Source of the DNA: Companilactobacillus keshanensis
GTDB taxonomy: Bacteria; Bacillota; Bacilli; Lactobacillales; Lactobacillaceae
Direction of reading: 5' to 3'
Assembly (NCBI RefSeq): GCF_003946205.1
Contig: NZ_RHOS01000004.1
Coordinates: 62,001-126,000, forward strand
DNA length: 64,000 bases
Shown here: positions 34,754 through 46,089 of the stretch, piece by piece
How the letters are laid out: every line of letters begins with the position of its first letter
Numbering within the stretch: the stretch's first letter is position 1
Translations under genes and position numbers: made by a program
The notes under the pieces: model-generated
The model's database searches: none
Told to the model about the DNA's origin: nothing
Seen by the model: only the letters and a program-made list of their open reading frames with translations

Positions 34754-35239
34754 ATGAAAGATGTAGCAGTAATTATGGGTTCAGTTTCAGACTTACCAAC
34801 TATGCAGAATTCGATCGATATATTGAAAGATCTAAGCGTTGGATATGAAGTTCATGTAATATCGGCACATCGAATGCCTGAAGAGATGCTAGATTTTGCC
34901 AGAACTGCATCCAGTAATGGAATTAAAGTCATAATTGCCGGAGCAGGTGGAGCAGCTCATTTACCAGGAATGATAGCAGCGGCTACCATATTGCCCGTCG
35001 TTGGAGTTCCAGTACAGTCAAAGGCTTTAAATGGCATAGATTCACTGTTGTCGATTGTTCAAATGCCTGGAGGAATCCCAGTTGCTACAATGGCAATTGG
35101 TAAAGCTGGAGCGATTAATGCCGCTCTCATGGCTGTGCGTATCTGTGCATTAACTAATTCAAAATATTTGAAATCATTATCTGATTATCAAGAATCAATG
35201 CATGATAAGTCACTAGAAAGTGGGAATGATCTTGAATAG
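34754..35239 (+). CDS. purE: N5-carboxyaminoimidazole ribonucleotide mutase PurE
   Basis: The 161-residue enzyme converts N5-CAIR to [29 protein letters not shown] and [14 protein letters not shown] carry the active site (Ser, Asp, His). It is the first gene of the operon; CAAGGAGAGAGTGGCTT provides the ribosome binding site. The 3' end overlaps purK by 14 bases. The class fits the PurK-dependent two-enzyme route. Confidence 0.96.
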   Translation: MKDVAVIMGSVSDLPTMQNSIDILKDLSVGYEVHVISAHRMPEEMLDFARTASSNGIKVIIAGAGGAAHLPGMIAAATILPVVGVPVQSKALNGIDSLLSIVQMPGGIPVATMAIGKAGAINAALMAVRICALTNSKYLKSLSDYQESMHDKSLESGNDLE

Positions 35240-36359
35240 AAATCACTTACCAGGTGAAACCATCGGTATTATTGGCGGTGGTCAGTTAGGTCAAATGATG
35301 GCTGCTACAGCTAAAGAAAAAGGGTATAAGGTTATAATCTTAGATCCAATCAAAAATTGTTCAGCCGCTCAAGTTTCAGATGAACAAATAGTCGCTAAGT
35401 ATGATAATTTGGATTCTTTAATTGAGTTGTCTAAAAAATGTGATGTTTTAACATATGAATTTGAAAATGTTGATGCCGAAACAATTGAGGAAATAACAAA
35501 ATATACTGATGTACCTCAAGGAACAAAAGCTTTAATTGTTACTCAAAATCGTATTAGGGAGAAGAACTTTCTTTCTGAAAATAATTTCCCCATTGTGCCG
35601 CATACAATTGTCAAAACTTTTAATGATTTTCAAAATGGATTGGAAGATTTAAAGTACCCAGTAATTTTGAAAACGGTCGAAGGTGGTTACGACGGAAAAG
35701 GTCAAATCCTGATTGACAATGAGTCTTTTGATGAGAGTGCAGTTAAAAAACTAATTAAATTGGGAACTTGTATTTTAGAATCAAAAATTGATTTATTAAA
35801 AGAGGTTTCTATTGTTATTTCTTCTAATCTGGATCAGAATCATTCAATTTTTCCAATGATTGAAAATAAACATCATAATAATATTTTGCATATCAGTAAC
35901 TGTCCAGCAAGAGTCAATGATGAAGTTGCGGAAGAATCATATAAAATAGCACGACAAATTGCTCGTCTGTTGAATTTAGTTGGAACACTGTGTGTTGAAT
36001 TTTTTATCTCAAAAGATCAAAAAATTTACGTGAATGAAATCGCACCTAGACCACATAATTCAGGACATTTGACGATTGAGGCATGCAATATTTCTCAATT
36101 TGATGCTCATATTCGAGGAATTTGTGGTTGGCCAATGCCAAAAATTGAATTATTCAGTTCAGCAGTGATGATCAATTTGTTAGGGCAGCATATCAAAGCG
36201 GCAAAGACTGGGTTGTTAAAGCATACAGAATGGAATTTTCATGACTATGGTAAGGATATATGCAAAATTAATAGAAAAATGGGACATATTACAATTTTAA
36301 GTAAGGATACGGAAAAGACGATAAATGATCTAAAACAAAACTCAATTTGGAAGGACTAG
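35226..36359 (+). CDS. purK: 5-(carboxyamino)imidazole ribonucleotide synthase PurK
   Basis: The 377-residue ATP-grasp enzyme adds bicarbonate to [24 protein letters not shown] is the start region (given as [15 protein letters not shown]), [18 protein letters not shown] the grasp loop, and [18 protein letters not shown] the metal site. The start is uncertain between GTG 35220, ATG 35226 and TTG 35232, all inside the purE end; ATG is preferred. purC follows after ten bases. Confidence 0.95.
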   Translation: MILNRNHLPGETIGIIGGGQLGQMMAATAKEKGYKVIILDPIKNCSAAQVSDEQIVAKYDNLDSLIELSKKCDVLTYEFENVDAETIEEITKYTDVPQGTKALIVTQNRIREKNFLSENNFPIVPHTIVKTFNDFQNGLEDLKYPVILKTVEGGYDGKGQILIDNESFDESAVKKLIKLGTCILESKIDLLKEVSIVISSNLDQNHSIFPMIENKHHNNILHISNCPARVNDEVAEESYKIARQIARLLNLVGTLCVEFFISKDQKIYVNEIAPRPHNSGHLTIEACNISQFDAHIRGICGWPMPKIELFSSAVMINLLGQHIKAAKTGLLKHTEWNFHDYGKDICKINRKMGHITILSKDTEKTINDLKQNSIWKD

Positions 36360-36369
36360 GAGCTTTTTG

Positions 36370-37077
36370 ATGAAGAAGCAGTTGATATATTCTGGTAAAG
36401 CAAAAGATGTTTTTGAAACTGATAAAGACGATGAACTAGTACTCTTTTATAAAGATCAGGCAACGGCATTAAATGGTGTACGAAAAGAACATATTACTGG
36501 AAAGGGTAATCTAAATTGTAAAATTTCTTCCTTAATATTTCATTATCTAATGAAAAATGGCATTAGAACACATTTAATAGAAGATTTATCTGATAACGAA
36601 CAATTGGTTAAGAAAACACAATTAATACCAATTGAAATTGTTTTGAGAAATACGATTGCAGGTAGTTTTGCCAAGAAGTTTGCATTAGAAGAAGGAGAAA
36701 AACTCGATCCTCCAGTTATTGAATATTATTTTAAAAGCGATAAGTTAAATGATCCGGCCATAAATGAATCACAAATAGATTCAATTGGGATTGCTAATGA
36801 ATCTGAATTACAACAGATTAAAGAACAAACATTAAAAATAAATAACCTTCTTGTTCAATTATTTAGTCAAGACAAGTTGGATCTTGTGGACTTTAAATTA
36901 GAATTTGGACGTTTTGAGAATGAAATTATTTTAATTGATGAGTTTTCACCTGATAATTGCCGATTGTGGGATCAAATAAGTCATCAGTCCTTTGACAAAG
37001 ATGTATTTAGAAAAAATGAAGCCGATTTAGTTACTACTTACAAAAAGGTCTTAGATCGATTAGAAGGAGTCAGATAA
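36370..37077 (+). CDS. purC: Phosphoribosylaminoimidazole-succinocarboxamide synthase
   Basis: The 235-residue SAICAR synthetase condenses CAIR with aspartate. IYSGKAKDVFETDKDDELVL, TALNGVRKEHITGKG, PIEIVLRNTIAGSFAKKF, LVDFKLEFGRFE and DEFSPDNCRLWD are the family motifs. ATG 36370 has TAGGAG seven bases upstream. The stop is one base before the purS ATG. Confidence 0.96.
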   Translation: MKKQLIYSGKAKDVFETDKDDELVLFYKDQATALNGVRKEHITGKGNLNCKISSLIFHYLMKNGIRTHLIEDLSDNEQLVKKTQLIPIEIVLRNTIAGSFAKKFALEEGEKLDPPVIEYYFKSDKLNDPAINESQIDSIGIANESELQQIKEQTLKINNLLVQLFSQDKLDLVDFKLEFGRFENEIILIDEFSPDNCRLWDQISHQSFDKDVFRKNEADLVTTYKKVLDRLEGVR

Positions 37078-37078
37078 T

Positions 37079-37330
37079 ATGGGTTTAGTTAAAGTCTATG
37101 TGACATATAAAGAATCGATTCTTGATCCGCAAGGCGAGGCAATTAAAAGTGCAATCCATGGAATGGGTCATACTTCAATCAATGACGTACGAATGGGAAA
37201 GTACTTTGAACTAAATGTTGATAATAATGTTTCTGATATTGATTCAGAAATCAACTTAATCTGTGATGACTTGTTAGCAAATCCTAATATGGAAACTTAT
37301 CGTTATGAAATTTTGGAGGATGCAGAATGA
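37079..37330 (+). CDS. purS: Phosphoribosylformylglycinamidine synthase subunit PurS
   Basis: The 83-residue protein bridges PurL and PurQ in the three-part FGAM synthase of Gram-positive bacteria. [20 protein letters not shown] and [11 protein letters not shown] are typical. GAAGGAG precedes the ATG; the stop overlaps purQ in an ATGA junction. Confidence 0.95.
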   Translation: MGLVKVYVTYKESILDPQGEAIKSAIHGMGHTSINDVRMGKYFELNVDNNVSDIDSEINLICDDLLANPNMETYRYEILEDAE

Positions 37331-38004
37331 AATTTGCTGTGATCGTTTTTCCGGGGTCTAATTGTGATAAGGATCTGTACTTTGCAATAAAAGATGGTAT
37401 CCATGCAGATGTCGAAATGATTGATTATAGATCAAAGTCACTGGATGCGTTCGATGCTGTATTGATACCTGGTGGATTTTCTTATGGTGATTATCTTAGA
37501 AGCGGCGCTATTGCCGCCCATGCACCTATTATAGAGACTATAAAAAGAATGTCTGCTTTAGGAAAACCGATAATGGGAATTTGTAATGGGTTTCAAATTT
37601 TGACTGAAATTGGGTTGTTACCAGGAGCCCTGATAAGGAATCGTCAAAATAGATTTATTTGTGAAACAGTTGATCTGAAAGTTAAAAATAATCAAACCAT
37701 TTTTACCAATGAATATGAATTTGATCAGACGCTTAGTCTTCCCGTGGCTCATGGCGAAGGTAATTATTATTGTGATATTTCCACATTGAAACAAATAAAT
37801 GATAACAATCAAATTATTTTTAGATATGCTTCAGATATTAATGGAAGTATCGACAATATTGCCGGAATAATAAACAAAGCCGGTAATGTTTTAGGAATGA
37901 TGCCACATCCAGAGAGGGCCTTAGAAGAAATGCTTGGTTCAGATGATGGGCTGAAACTGTTTCAATCAATTTTAAAGTCACATATGAATAGGGTGAATCT
38001 GTAA
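37327..38004 (+). CDS. purQ: Phosphoribosylformylglycinamidine synthase subunit PurQ
   Basis: The 225-residue class I glutaminase supplies ammonia to Pur[27 protein letters not shown] and GICNGFQIL with catalytic Cys86 are seen; the His-Glu pair is in [12 protein letters not shown]. It overlaps purS by four bases and abuts purL directly. Confidence 0.96.
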   Translation: MKFAVIVFPGSNCDKDLYFAIKDGIHADVEMIDYRSKSLDAFDAVLIPGGFSYGDYLRSGAIAAHAPIIETIKRMSALGKPIMGICNGFQILTEIGLLPGALIRNRQNRFICETVDLKVKNNQTIFTNEYEFDQTLSLPVAHGEGNYYCDISTLKQINDNNQIIFRYASDINGSIDNIAGIINKAGNVLGMMPHPERALEEMLGSDDGLKLFQSILKSHMNRVNL

Positions 38005-40218
38005 ATGACTGAACCAACTGCCGAAATGATTCAAGAAACCAAACTTTATAAGTCTTGGGGTTTAAGTGACCAAGAATTTCAAACTATATCCAATGATATT
38101 TTAGGAAGATTACCAAATTATACGGAAACTGGATTATTTTCTGTAATGTGGGGTGAACATTGTTCTTATAAGAACTCAAAAAATGTTTTACGAAAGTTCT
38201 CAAATAAAAGTGAAAGAGTACTTGCCGGACCTGGCGAAGATGCTGGGATAATTGATATTGGTGATAATCAGGCCATTGTGTTTAAGGCCGAAAGTCACAA
38301 TCATCCTTCGGCAGTTGAGCCGTACCAAGGAGCAGCTACTGGTGTTGGTGGAATAATTAGAGATATTTTTTCAATGGGTGCTACGCCAATAGCCTTGTTG
38401 AATAGTTTGAAATTTGGAGAGTTGGATGATTCTCATACTAGGTATTTAGCTGAAGAAATAGTTTCAGGAATTGGTGGATATGGAAATTGTATTGGAATTC
38501 CAACTGTTGGTGGTGAAATTGCCTTTCAATCTAGATATAAGAAAAATCCCATCGTAAACGTTATGTGTGTGGGCCTGATCGATCATGATGATGTTAAATA
38601 TGGCAAGGCCACTGGTAAAGATAATTTGATAGTTTATGTAGGGGCCAAAACCGGTCGAGATGGAATCCATGGAGCAACATTTGCGTCAGATGAATTTACA
38701 GACAGTAAAAGTACACAAAGATCCGCCGTTCAAGTTGGTGATCCATTTATGGAAAAGCTTCTGATGGATGCGTGTATAGAATTGGTTCATGAACATTCTG
38801 ATTGGATCATGGGAATTCAAGATATGGGAGCGGCCGGATTAGTTTCTTCTACTGCTGAAATGGCCTCAAAAGCAAGCAGTGGTCTGATTCTAGAATTAGA
38901 CAATGTGCCACAACGGGAGACTGAAATGACTCCATATGAAATCATGCTTTCCGAATCTCAAGAGAGAATGGTTTTATGCATTAAGCCAGAATATGAACAA
39001 AATATTACCGATTTCTTTACAGATAAAATGCTTGATGCGGTCGTAGTTGGCAAAGTAACCACAGATGGCCAATATAAAATTTATCAACGAGGAAAAATGG
39101 TTTGTAATATCCCTATTTCAGGATTAGTGGATGAATCACCTGAATATAAACGTATTAGTGTTAAACCAGATAGAATTGCCGACAGTAAGGAACAATTTAG
39201 ACCAGAAATCAAATCACTTGAAGATGTTTGGCTAAAAATTTTGAGACAGCCAACAATAGCATCTAAAGAGTATTTTTATAAAACCTATGATTCTCAAATT
39301 AAGGCAAATACAGTAGTCCAGCCAGGTAGTGATGCTGCCGTCGTGCGTATTAGAGATACAAAAAAGGCCATTGCAATGACTAATGATGGAAATTCGAGAA
39401 TGGTTTATGTTGATCCTTTTATTGGAGGTCAAATGGCAGTGATTGAGGCAGCCAGCAATCTGGTGGCTGCTGGTGCTATTCCAATTGGAATAACGGACTG
39501 TTTAAATTATGGAAACCCTGAAAAACCAGAGATATTTTGGGAGTTTGAAAAAAGTGTTAGTGGGATGGCTATGGCCGGGAAAAAATTAAATATCCCAGTC
39601 GTATCTGGAAATGTTTCCTTGTATAACGAGTTTAATGAAACAGCAATTTATCCAAGTCCCATGATCGGCATGACTGGTCTGGTTGAGGATATTGATAATG
39701 TAATTACTCAAGGCTTTAAAAACTCTGGTGATTTAATTTACCTAATAGGCGAAACCAGAAATGAATTTAATGGATCTGAAATTCAGCAATTACAGCTGAA
39801 CGATGTGAAAGGTTCATTAAGTAAGATTAATGTAGATCAAATAAAGGACAGATTTGAGTTAATTCTGGATATTATCAATAATAAATTAATAAATAGTTGT
39901 CATGATTTATCAGAAGGTGGGTTAGCGGTTGCGTTATCTGAAGCGACTTTTGAAAATAAGCTAGGATTCAAGTGTGAAGTCAATATGCCTAAGGAATATT
40001 TATTTTCCGAAACACCAGCTAGATTTGTTGTATCTGTATCTAAAGATAACCAAAGAAAATTTGAAGACATAATCGGTAATAATGGGGCTAAGATCGGTGT
40101 TGTAACTGATGACAATAGAATGAATATTAAAACAATTGGTGCAGAAGCAACGATTGAATTATCTGTGGCGATGTCTATTTGGAAAGAGGCCATATCTTGT
40201 TTAATGAAAAAGAATTAA
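38005..40218 (+). CDS. purL: Phosphoribosylformylglycinamidine synthase subunit PurL
   Basis: The 737-residue protein is the small (three-subunit) type of FGAM synthase, without fused PurS and glutaminase domains. MWGEHCSYKNSK, FKAESHNHPSAVEPYQGAAT, GVGGIIRDIFSMGA and DMGAAGLVSSTAEMA are in the first half, and SGNVSLYNE and DLSEGGLAVALSE in the second. The ATG follows the purQ stop directly. Its last 22 bases overlap the start of purF. Confidence 0.97.
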   Translation: MTEPTAEMIQETKLYKSWGLSDQEFQTISNDILGRLPNYTETGLFSVMWGEHCSYKNSKNVLRKFSNKSERVLAGPGEDAGIIDIGDNQAIVFKAESHNHPSAVEPYQGAATGVGGIIRDIFSMGATPIALLNSLKFGELDDSHTRYLAEEIVSGIGGYGNCIGIPTVGGEIAFQSRYKKNPIVNVMCVGLIDHDDVKYGKATGKDNLIVYVGAKTGRDGIHGATFASDEFTDSKSTQRSAVQVGDPFMEKLLMDACIELVHEHSDWIMGIQDMGAAGLVSSTAEMASKASSGLILELDNVPQRETEMTPYEIMLSESQERMVLCIKPEYEQNITDFFTDKMLDAVVVGKVTTDGQYKIYQRGKMVCNIPISGLVDESPEYKRISVKPDRIADSKEQFRPEIKSLEDVWLKILRQPTIASKEYFYKTYDSQIKANTVVQPGSDAAVVRIRDTKKAIAMTNDGNSRMVYVDPFIGGQMAVIEAASNLVAAGAIPIGITDCLNYGNPEKPEIFWEFEKSVSGMAMAGKKLNIPVVSGNVSLYNEFNETAIYPSPMIGMTGLVEDIDNVITQGFKNSGDLIYLIGETRNEFNGSEIQQLQLNDVKGSLSKINVDQIKDRFELILDIINNKLINSCHDLSEGGLAVALSEATFENKLGFKCEVNMPKEYLFSETPARFVVSVSKDNQRKFEDIIGNNGAKIGVVTDDNRMNIKTIGAEATIELSVAMSIWKEAISCLMKKN

Positions 40219-41627
40219 GTGAAGAGTGCGGTGTCTTTGGTATTTGGGGGGCAGAGAGTTCTCAATACTTAACCTACCTTGGATTACATAGTTTGCAACA
40301 TCGTGGTCAAGAGAGCGCAGGCATCGTTTGTAATGATAGTGGAAAATTACAAGGATATCGTAATTTGGGTCTGTTATCGCAAGTTTTTGATAAGCCAGAG
40401 TATCTTGAGAGGTTAAGTGGTAATTCGGCCATTGGCCATGTTAGATATTCTACGGCCGGTGAAAATAAGATTGAGAATGTTCAACCTTTATTTTTCGATT
40501 TTTCAAATGAGCAGTTTGCCTTAGCTCACAATGGAAATTTAACTAATGCAATTACTTTGAAAAAGAAACTAGAGCAGGTAGGCGATATTTTCATATCTAG
40601 TTCTGATTCAGAAATTTTGATGCATTTGATCCGTCATTCTAAAAAGAAATTATTTGAAGATAAAATTAAGGACGCATTAAAACAAATTCAAGGTGGGTTT
40701 GCATACGTTCTGTTGACTAAGGGTTCTTTAATAGTGGCCTTAGATTCTCATGGGCTTAGACCATTGTCAATTGGTAAATTGCCAGAAGGTGGATACGCTG
40801 TTGCCAGTGAAACTTGTGCATTGGATGCGGTATCGGCAGAGTTTGTAAGGGATGTACAACCTGGTGAACTGATTATTATTAATGATGATGGTATGAAAAT
40901 AGACCATTGGACTAATGACACTAAGATGGCTATTTGCTCAATGGAATATATTTATTTTGCTCGACCCGATTCCAATATATTAGGTGTCAATGTTCATATT
41001 TCTCGAAAAAAAATGGGGATAAATTTAGCCAAAGAAAAACCAGTTGCCGCAGATATAGTTGTTGGTATTCCTAATTCTTCTCTTCCTGCTGCTAGTGGAT
41101 ATGCTGAAGCTAGTGGATTACCGTATGAGATGGGACTAATAAAGAATCAGTATATGGGACGTGAATTTATTCAACCTAATCAATCTCTAAGAGAAAAAAG
41201 TGTTCGTCAAAAATTAGCCGCTGTTAGAAGTGTTATTAAAGGTAAGAAAGTAGTATTAGTTGATGATTCAATTGTTAGAGGAACCACCTGTGCTTATATC
41301 GTTCAATTATTAAAGGATGCTGGAGCAATTGAAGTTCATTTAAGAGTTGCTTCACCACCATTCAAGTATCCGAGTTTTTATGGGATTGATATTCAAGATT
41401 CAAAGGAATTAATAGCCGCTCAAAAAACTAAAGAAGAGATGCGTCAACAATTTGGAGCTGATTCATTAGAGTTTTTGAGTGAAAAAGGATTGATTTCGGC
41501 GATAGGATTAAATTTTGATACACCATATCAAGGTTTAGATTTGTCGTACTTTAATGGTGATTATCCAACACCTCTATATGACTATGAAGAAAAAGTGTCT
41601 AAGGACTTAAAGATTGGAAAGGAATAA
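40197..41627 (+). CDS. purF: Amidophosphoribosyltransferase
   Basis: The 476-residue enzyme catalyses the first step, PRPP plus glutamine to phosphoribosylamine. With TTG 40197 (GAGG seven bases upstream) the protein starts MFNEKELSEE followed by CGVFGIWG; removal of this ten-residue propeptide exposes the nucleophile Cys11, as in Bacillus. The PRPP loop is VVLVDDSIVRGTT. Initiation within purL implies coupled translation. A farther upstream TTG (40179) would lengthen the propeptide and lacks a good binding site. Confidence 0.95.
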   Translation: MFNEKELSEECGVFGIWGAESSQYLTYLGLHSLQHRGQESAGIVCNDSGKLQGYRNLGLLSQVFDKPEYLERLSGNSAIGHVRYSTAGENKIENVQPLFFDFSNEQFALAHNGNLTNAITLKKKLEQVGDIFISSSDSEILMHLIRHSKKKLFEDKIKDALKQIQGGFAYVLLTKGSLIVALDSHGLRPLSIGKLPEGGYAVASETCALDAVSAEFVRDVQPGELIIINDDGMKIDHWTNDTKMAICSMEYIYFARPDSNILGVNVHISRKKMGINLAKEKPVAADIVVGIPNSSLPAASGYAEASGLPYEMGLIKNQYMGREFIQPNQSLREKSVRQKLAAVRSVIKGKKVVLVDDSIVRGTTCAYIVQLLKDAGAIEVHLRVASPPFKYPSFYGIDIQDSKELIAAQKTKEEMRQQFGADSLEFLSEKGLISAIGLNFDTPYQGLDLSYFNGDYPTPLYDYEEKVSKDLKIGKE

Positions 41628-41631
41628 ATTG

Positions 41632-42651
41632 ATGAATCCTTATGAAAAGGCCGGTGTAAATGTAAATTCTGGATATGAAATTTCTGATTTTGTTAAAAAT
41701 AAATTAGCTAGTAGTGCTAGTAATATTGGTCATTTTGGTGGAGTTTTTGAAATACCAAAAGGGTATGATCAGCCTGTCTTGGTTTCTAGTAATGATGGTG
41801 TGGGTACTAAATTATTATTAGGGATACAAGGAAAAAAACATGACACGGTTGGTATTGACTGTGTTGCAATGTGCGTTAATGATATTTTAGCCCAAGGTGC
41901 TAAACCGCAATACTTTTTAGATTATATTGCGACATCTAAAGTGGGAGATACTGTTAAAGAGATCCTAGATGGGGTTTTGGAAGGCTGTATCATTGGACAC
42001 TTAGACCTAATTGGTGGCGAAACTGCAGAGATGCCTGATATGTACCCTAAAAATACTTATGATTTGGCGGGCTTTGCTGTAGGTATAGCGGAAAAATCAC
42101 AACTTATGGATCCTAAAAAAGTACATGCTGGCGATAAATTGATAGGTATAGCCTCAAGTGGACTTCACTCGAACGGATTTTCACTTATCAGAAAAATATT
42201 CTTCAAGGATAATGATTTTGAATACAACTCGGAATTAAAAGAATTTCCCGATAAAGTTTTGGGAGATGTTTTGATGACGCCAACGCGCATATATACAGAA
42301 CAAATCACTCCATTACTTGATCAAAGAATTCTTAATGGAATAGCACATATTACCGGCGGAGGATTTTATGAAAATATTCCACGAATGTTACCAGATGGCT
42401 TGCAAGCCAAAGTTGATTTGTCATCGTGGACAATTCCAGAAATTTTTAAAGTAGTTGAACGGTACGGAAAATTATCAGAAGCGGATATGTTTCATATTTT
42501 TAATATGGGTGTGGGGATGATACTTGCGGTTGACCCTAAAAATGAACAGTCCGTACTTGATAATTTAAATCAGAAAGAAAATCTTGGATTTACCATTGGT
42601 GAAGTGGTATCAGATTTGGATGTGGCTATAAAGTTAGTGGGTGAGTTGTAG
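41632..42651 (+). CDS. purM: Phosphoribosylformylglycinamidine cyclo-ligase
   Basis: The 339-residue AIR synthetase contains YEKAGVNVNSGYEIS, VSSNDGVGTKLLLG, DCVAMCVNDILAQGA, LIGGETAEMPDMY and HITGGGFYENIPRML. ATG 41632 follows AAAGGA by eight bases. The stop shares one base with the GTG start of purN. Confidence 0.96.
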   Translation: MNPYEKAGVNVNSGYEISDFVKNKLASSASNIGHFGGVFEIPKGYDQPVLVSSNDGVGTKLLLGIQGKKHDTVGIDCVAMCVNDILAQGAKPQYFLDYIATSKVGDTVKEILDGVLEGCIIGHLDLIGGETAEMPDMYPKNTYDLAGFAVGIAEKSQLMDPKKVHAGDKLIGIASSGLHSNGFSLIRKIFFKDNDFEYNSELKEFPDKVLGDVLMTPTRIYTEQITPLLDQRILNGIAHITGGGFYENIPRMLPDGLQAKVDLSSWTIPEIFKVVERYGKLSEADMFHIFNMGVGMILAVDPKNEQSVLDNLNQKENLGFTIGEVVSDLDVAIKLVGEL

Positions 42652-43217
42652 TGAAAGTAGCAGTATTTGCATCAGGTAATGGTACTAACTTTGAGGCCTT
42701 GGCTGATGATAAGAAATTAAATGAAAATGGTTTAGAAATAGTATTATTGGTTTGTGACAAGCCAAAAGCCGCGGTAATAAAAAAAGCTGAATTAAGAAAT
42801 ATTCCTATTTTTATAAATAAATTAAGTGACTATAAAACTCGTTCTGAGTATGAGCAAGCCATTGTTGATCATTTGAAATCATTGAATCTTGAATATATTT
42901 TGCTGGCAGGATATATGAGAGTAGTTACAAAAACGTTATTAGACGTTTATCCTGGGAAAATAATTAATATACATCCATCATATTTACCAAAATTTTCAGG
43001 ATTAGATGCTATTTCTAGAGCATTCAATTCCGGAGATAAATCAACTGGTGTAACGATTCATTATATTGATGAAGGTGTAGATACAGGTCCAATAATCCGG
43101 CAAGAGGCAGTACCAATTTTAGATACGGATACTGTTGATACGCTTGAACAACGGATTCACGATAAAGAACATGAGATATATCCAGAAGTGGTTTTTAACT
43201 TATTAAAAAAATATTAG
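42651..43217 (+). CDS. purN: Phosphoribosylglycinamide formyltransferase
   Basis: The 188-residue enzyme transfers formyl from 10-formyl-THF (made by FolD) to [31 protein letters not shown] (catalytic Asn and His) and [13 protein letters not shown] (Asp) are intact. It starts with GTG overlapping the purM stop. Confidence 0.95.
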   Translation: MKVAVFASGNGTNFEALADDKKLNENGLEIVLLVCDKPKAAVIKKAELRNIPIFINKLSDYKTRSEYEQAIVDHLKSLNLEYILLAGYMRVVTKTLLDVYPGKIINIHPSYLPKFSGLDAISRAFNSGDKSTGVTIHYIDEGVDTGPIIRQEAVPILDTDTVDTLEQRIHDKEHEIYPEVVFNLLKKY

Positions 43218-43228
43218 GTGGGAAAAAA

Positions 43229-44782
43229 ATGAAAAATGCTCTTATCAGTGTCTCAGATAAAACTGGAATTGTAGAATTTGCTCAAGGATTAATATCGGTA
43301 GGTTATTCAATCATTTCGACTGGTGGAACATATAAGAAATTACAGGAAAATGGAATTACAGTGACTGAAATTGATGAAGTTACTGGATTCCCAGAAATAC
43401 TTGATGGTCGGGTTAAGACCCTACATCCCAAAGTTCATGCTGGTTTATTGGCGAAGCGCTCAGATTCAAAACATATGGAAACTTTAAAAAATATGGGCAT
43501 CGAGACGATTGACCTTGTTTGTGTAAATTTATATCCATTTAAAGAAACAATTTCAAAAGAAGATGTTAAACTGGCAGATGCAATCGAACAAATAGACATC
43601 GGCGGTCCTTCCATGTTACGTTCCGCATCAAAAAATTTTGAAAGTGTTTATGTTGTAACTGACAAGAATGATTATTCGACAGTTCTAAATGAAATTAAGA
43701 AAGCTTCTGATGATCAAATTACATACAGACAATTGTTGGCTGCCAAGGCATTTAGACATACGGCTGAATATGATGGTATTATTTCAAGTTATTTGACTGA
43801 TATTTCAACAGAAGAATTTCCAGAATCAAAAACGATTCCTTTGGAGTTCAAGCAATCATTACGATACGGTGAGAATTCACACCAATTAGCTGCCTTTTAC
43901 AAAAATTCTATGCCGACCGAATATTCTATTGCTTCTGCACAACAATTACATGGGAAAGAATTGTCATTTAATAATATTCGTGATGCTGATGCGGCAATTA
44001 GAATTGTCTCAGATTTTGATATGCCATGTGTAGTTGCACTTAAGCATATGAATCCTTGTGGAATTGGAACAGATTCAGATGATATTTATTCTGCTTGGAA
44101 AAAAGCATACGAAGCCGATACTATGTCAATCTTTGGTGGTATTGTGGTAGTCAATCGTGAAGTTGATGAGAGAATTGCCAATGAAATGCATAAAATATTT
44201 TTAGAAATTGTTATTGCCCCAAGTTTTTCTACTGAGGCATTGGAGATTTTGGAATCAAAAAAAAACATTAGATTATTGACTTTAGACTTTGATAAGGCTA
44301 GTCAAGCGGATAAATTCGATTATACTTCCGTACTGGGTGGATTGCTCATGCAAGAACGTGATACTACAATTGATTCTCTTGATGATTTTGAAGTGGTTAC
44401 TAAAAAGCAACCAACAGATGAAGAACTTAATGCCTTATTATTTGGTCAAAAAGTTGTTAAACATGTTAAGAGCAATGCAATCGTTGTAACAACGACTGAT
44501 ATGACACTTGGTATTGGTGCGGGCCAAATGAATCGAATTGGATCTGTAAAAATTGCAATTACCCAGGCGGAGGATACCTTTAAGGATAATCAAAAATGTC
44601 CTTTAATTTTGGCTTCTGACGCATTCTTCCCAATGGATGATTGTGTTAAGTATGCTGCTGAACATGGGATTACAGCGATTGTTCAACCAGGTGGATCGAT
44701 TCATGATCAGGATTCTATTGATATGGCCGATAAGTATGGAATCGCTATGGTTTGTACCGGGCGAAGACATTTTAAACATTAG
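43229..44782 (+). CDS. purH: Bifunctional AICAR formyltransferase/IMP cyclohydrolase
   Basis: The 517-residue protein completes IMP. The N-terminal cyclohydrolase domain (about 1-195) begins [15 protein letters not shown] and has [23 protein letters not shown] and NLYPF; the transformylase domain has [25 protein letters not shown] and [24 protein letters not shown] precedes the ATG. Confidence 0.97.
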   Translation: MKNALISVSDKTGIVEFAQGLISVGYSIISTGGTYKKLQENGITVTEIDEVTGFPEILDGRVKTLHPKVHAGLLAKRSDSKHMETLKNMGIETIDLVCVNLYPFKETISKEDVKLADAIEQIDIGGPSMLRSASKNFESVYVVTDKNDYSTVLNEIKKASDDQITYRQLLAAKAFRHTAEYDGIISSYLTDISTEEFPESKTIPLEFKQSLRYGENSHQLAAFYKNSMPTEYSIASAQQLHGKELSFNNIRDADAAIRIVSDFDMPCVVALKHMNPCGIGTDSDDIYSAWKKAYEADTMSIFGGIVVVNREVDERIANEMHKIFLEIVIAPSFSTEALEILESKKNIRLLTLDFDKASQADKFDYTSVLGGLLMQERDTTIDSLDDFEVVTKKQPTDEELNALLFGQKVVKHVKSNAIVVTTTDMTLGIGAGQMNRIGSVKIAITQAEDTFKDNQKCPLILASDAFFPMDDCVKYAAEHGITAIVQPGGSIHDQDSIDMADKYGIAMVCTGRRHFKH

Positions 44783-44797
44783 ATCAGGAGTGTGGAT

Positions 44798-46057
44798 ATG
44801 AGAGTATTAGTAATTGGCTCCGGTGCTAGAGAAGATGCTATTTGTAAGTCACTTATGAAAAAAACAGAAAATGATATTTTCTGTGCTCCGGGAAATGTCG
44901 GTATGCGTTTATTTAATATTAAAACAATTAATATAGCAGAAAATGATTTTGCTAAACTTACCGATTTTGTAATTGAAATGGGAATTGACTATACAATAGT
45001 TGGACCAGAACTACCTTTAAATGAGGGAATAGTAGACTATTTTGAAGAAAAAGGATTAAAGATCTTTGGCCCAAATCAAAAATCAGCTCAAATCGAAAGC
45101 TCAAAGCTATTTTCTAAGAATTTGATGAAGGCGGCCCATATACCGACAGCCCTTTATAAGGAGTTTACTGACGCAAAACTTGCTAATGAAGAATTAAAAA
45201 AATCGAAATTACCGATTGTGGTCAAGACCGATAGTCTAGCAGGCGGCAAAGGTGTATATATCATAAACGACTTGGTAAATGGTGGCCGAATAATAGAAGA
45301 ATTATTGATTGAACATAAATATCAGACAGAGAGGATAATCATTGAAGAATTTTTAAGTGGTGAAGAATTTTCTTTGATGGCATTTGTTCAAGGAGATAAT
45401 TTATATCCTATGCCGATAGCTCAAGATTATAAACGGAAATCAGATGGGGATAAGGGTAGCAATACAGGCGGTATGGGAGCTGTTTGTCCTGTTAAAAATA
45501 TCAATCAAAGTATAGTTTCTGATGCATATGAAAATATCTTAAAACCTTTTGTTAAAGAAATGAATCGGCAAGGTTTTGATTATACTGGAGTTTTATATGC
45601 AGGATTGATTTTGACAGATTCAGGATTAAAAGTTATAGAATTCAATGTAAGGTTCGGTGATCCTGAGACTGAAGTAGTGATACCAAGGATCAAATCAAAT
45701 TTATCTGAAGTAATATTTGGACTTTTAAATAATGAAATACTAGATATTGAATGGAAAAGTAAGGGAACTGATTTAGGAGTTTTTGTTGCTAGTCAAGGAT
45801 ATCCAGAGGATCCAAAAGTTGGTAATGTTATTGATTCTAAGAAGAAATTTTTGAATTATTCAGGTGAAATAAATTTTGCCAGCATAGATGAAGAAGATGA
45901 GAATCTTTTAACTAACGGTGGAAGGCTATTCTGTATTCACGCACATGCAGATGATTTGCCTGAGGCACAAAATAATATTTATTCATTTTTAGATAATATA
46001 GATACAACTAATATTTTTTTCCGTCATGATATTGGTAAAAATTCGATATCAGAATAG
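44798..46057 (+). CDS. purD: Phosphoribosylamine-glycine ligase
   Basis: The 419-residue ATP-grasp enzyme makes GAR. VLVIGSGAREDAIC, VVKTDSLAGGKGVYI, NTGGMGAVCPV and IEFNVRFGDPETEVV are the family motifs. ATG 44798 lies seven bases after AGGAG; GTG 44792 is too close. It is the last pur gene; purB, needed twice in the pathway, is not in this operon. A terminator begins at the stop codon. Confidence 0.96.
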   Translation: MRVLVIGSGAREDAICKSLMKKTENDIFCAPGNVGMRLFNIKTINIAENDFAKLTDFVIEMGIDYTIVGPELPLNEGIVDYFEEKGLKIFGPNQKSAQIESSKLFSKNLMKAAHIPTALYKEFTDAKLANEELKKSKLPIVVKTDSLAGGKGVYIINDLVNGGRIIEELLIEHKYQTERIIIEEFLSGEEFSLMAFVQGDNLYPMPIAQDYKRKSDGDKGSNTGGMGAVCPVKNINQSIVSDAYENILKPFVKEMNRQGFDYTGVLYAGLILTDSGLKVIEFNVRFGDPETEVVIPRIKSNLSEVIFGLLNNEILDIEWKSKGTDLGVFVASQGYPEDPKVGNVIDSKKKFLNYSGEINFASIDEEDENLLTNGGRLFCIHAHADDLPEAQNNIYSFLDNIDTTNIFFRHDIGKNSISE

Positions 46058-46089
46058 GTATAATCCATAAGGGGTTATGCCTATTTTTA
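46053..46089. terminator. Terminator between purD and the LysR gene
   Basis: Fourteen pairs form between 46053-46066 and 46072-46085 (with G-T wobbles) around a short loop, followed by TTT. The convergent LysR gene ends beside it, and the A/T flanks allow use from both sides. Confidence 0.8.
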
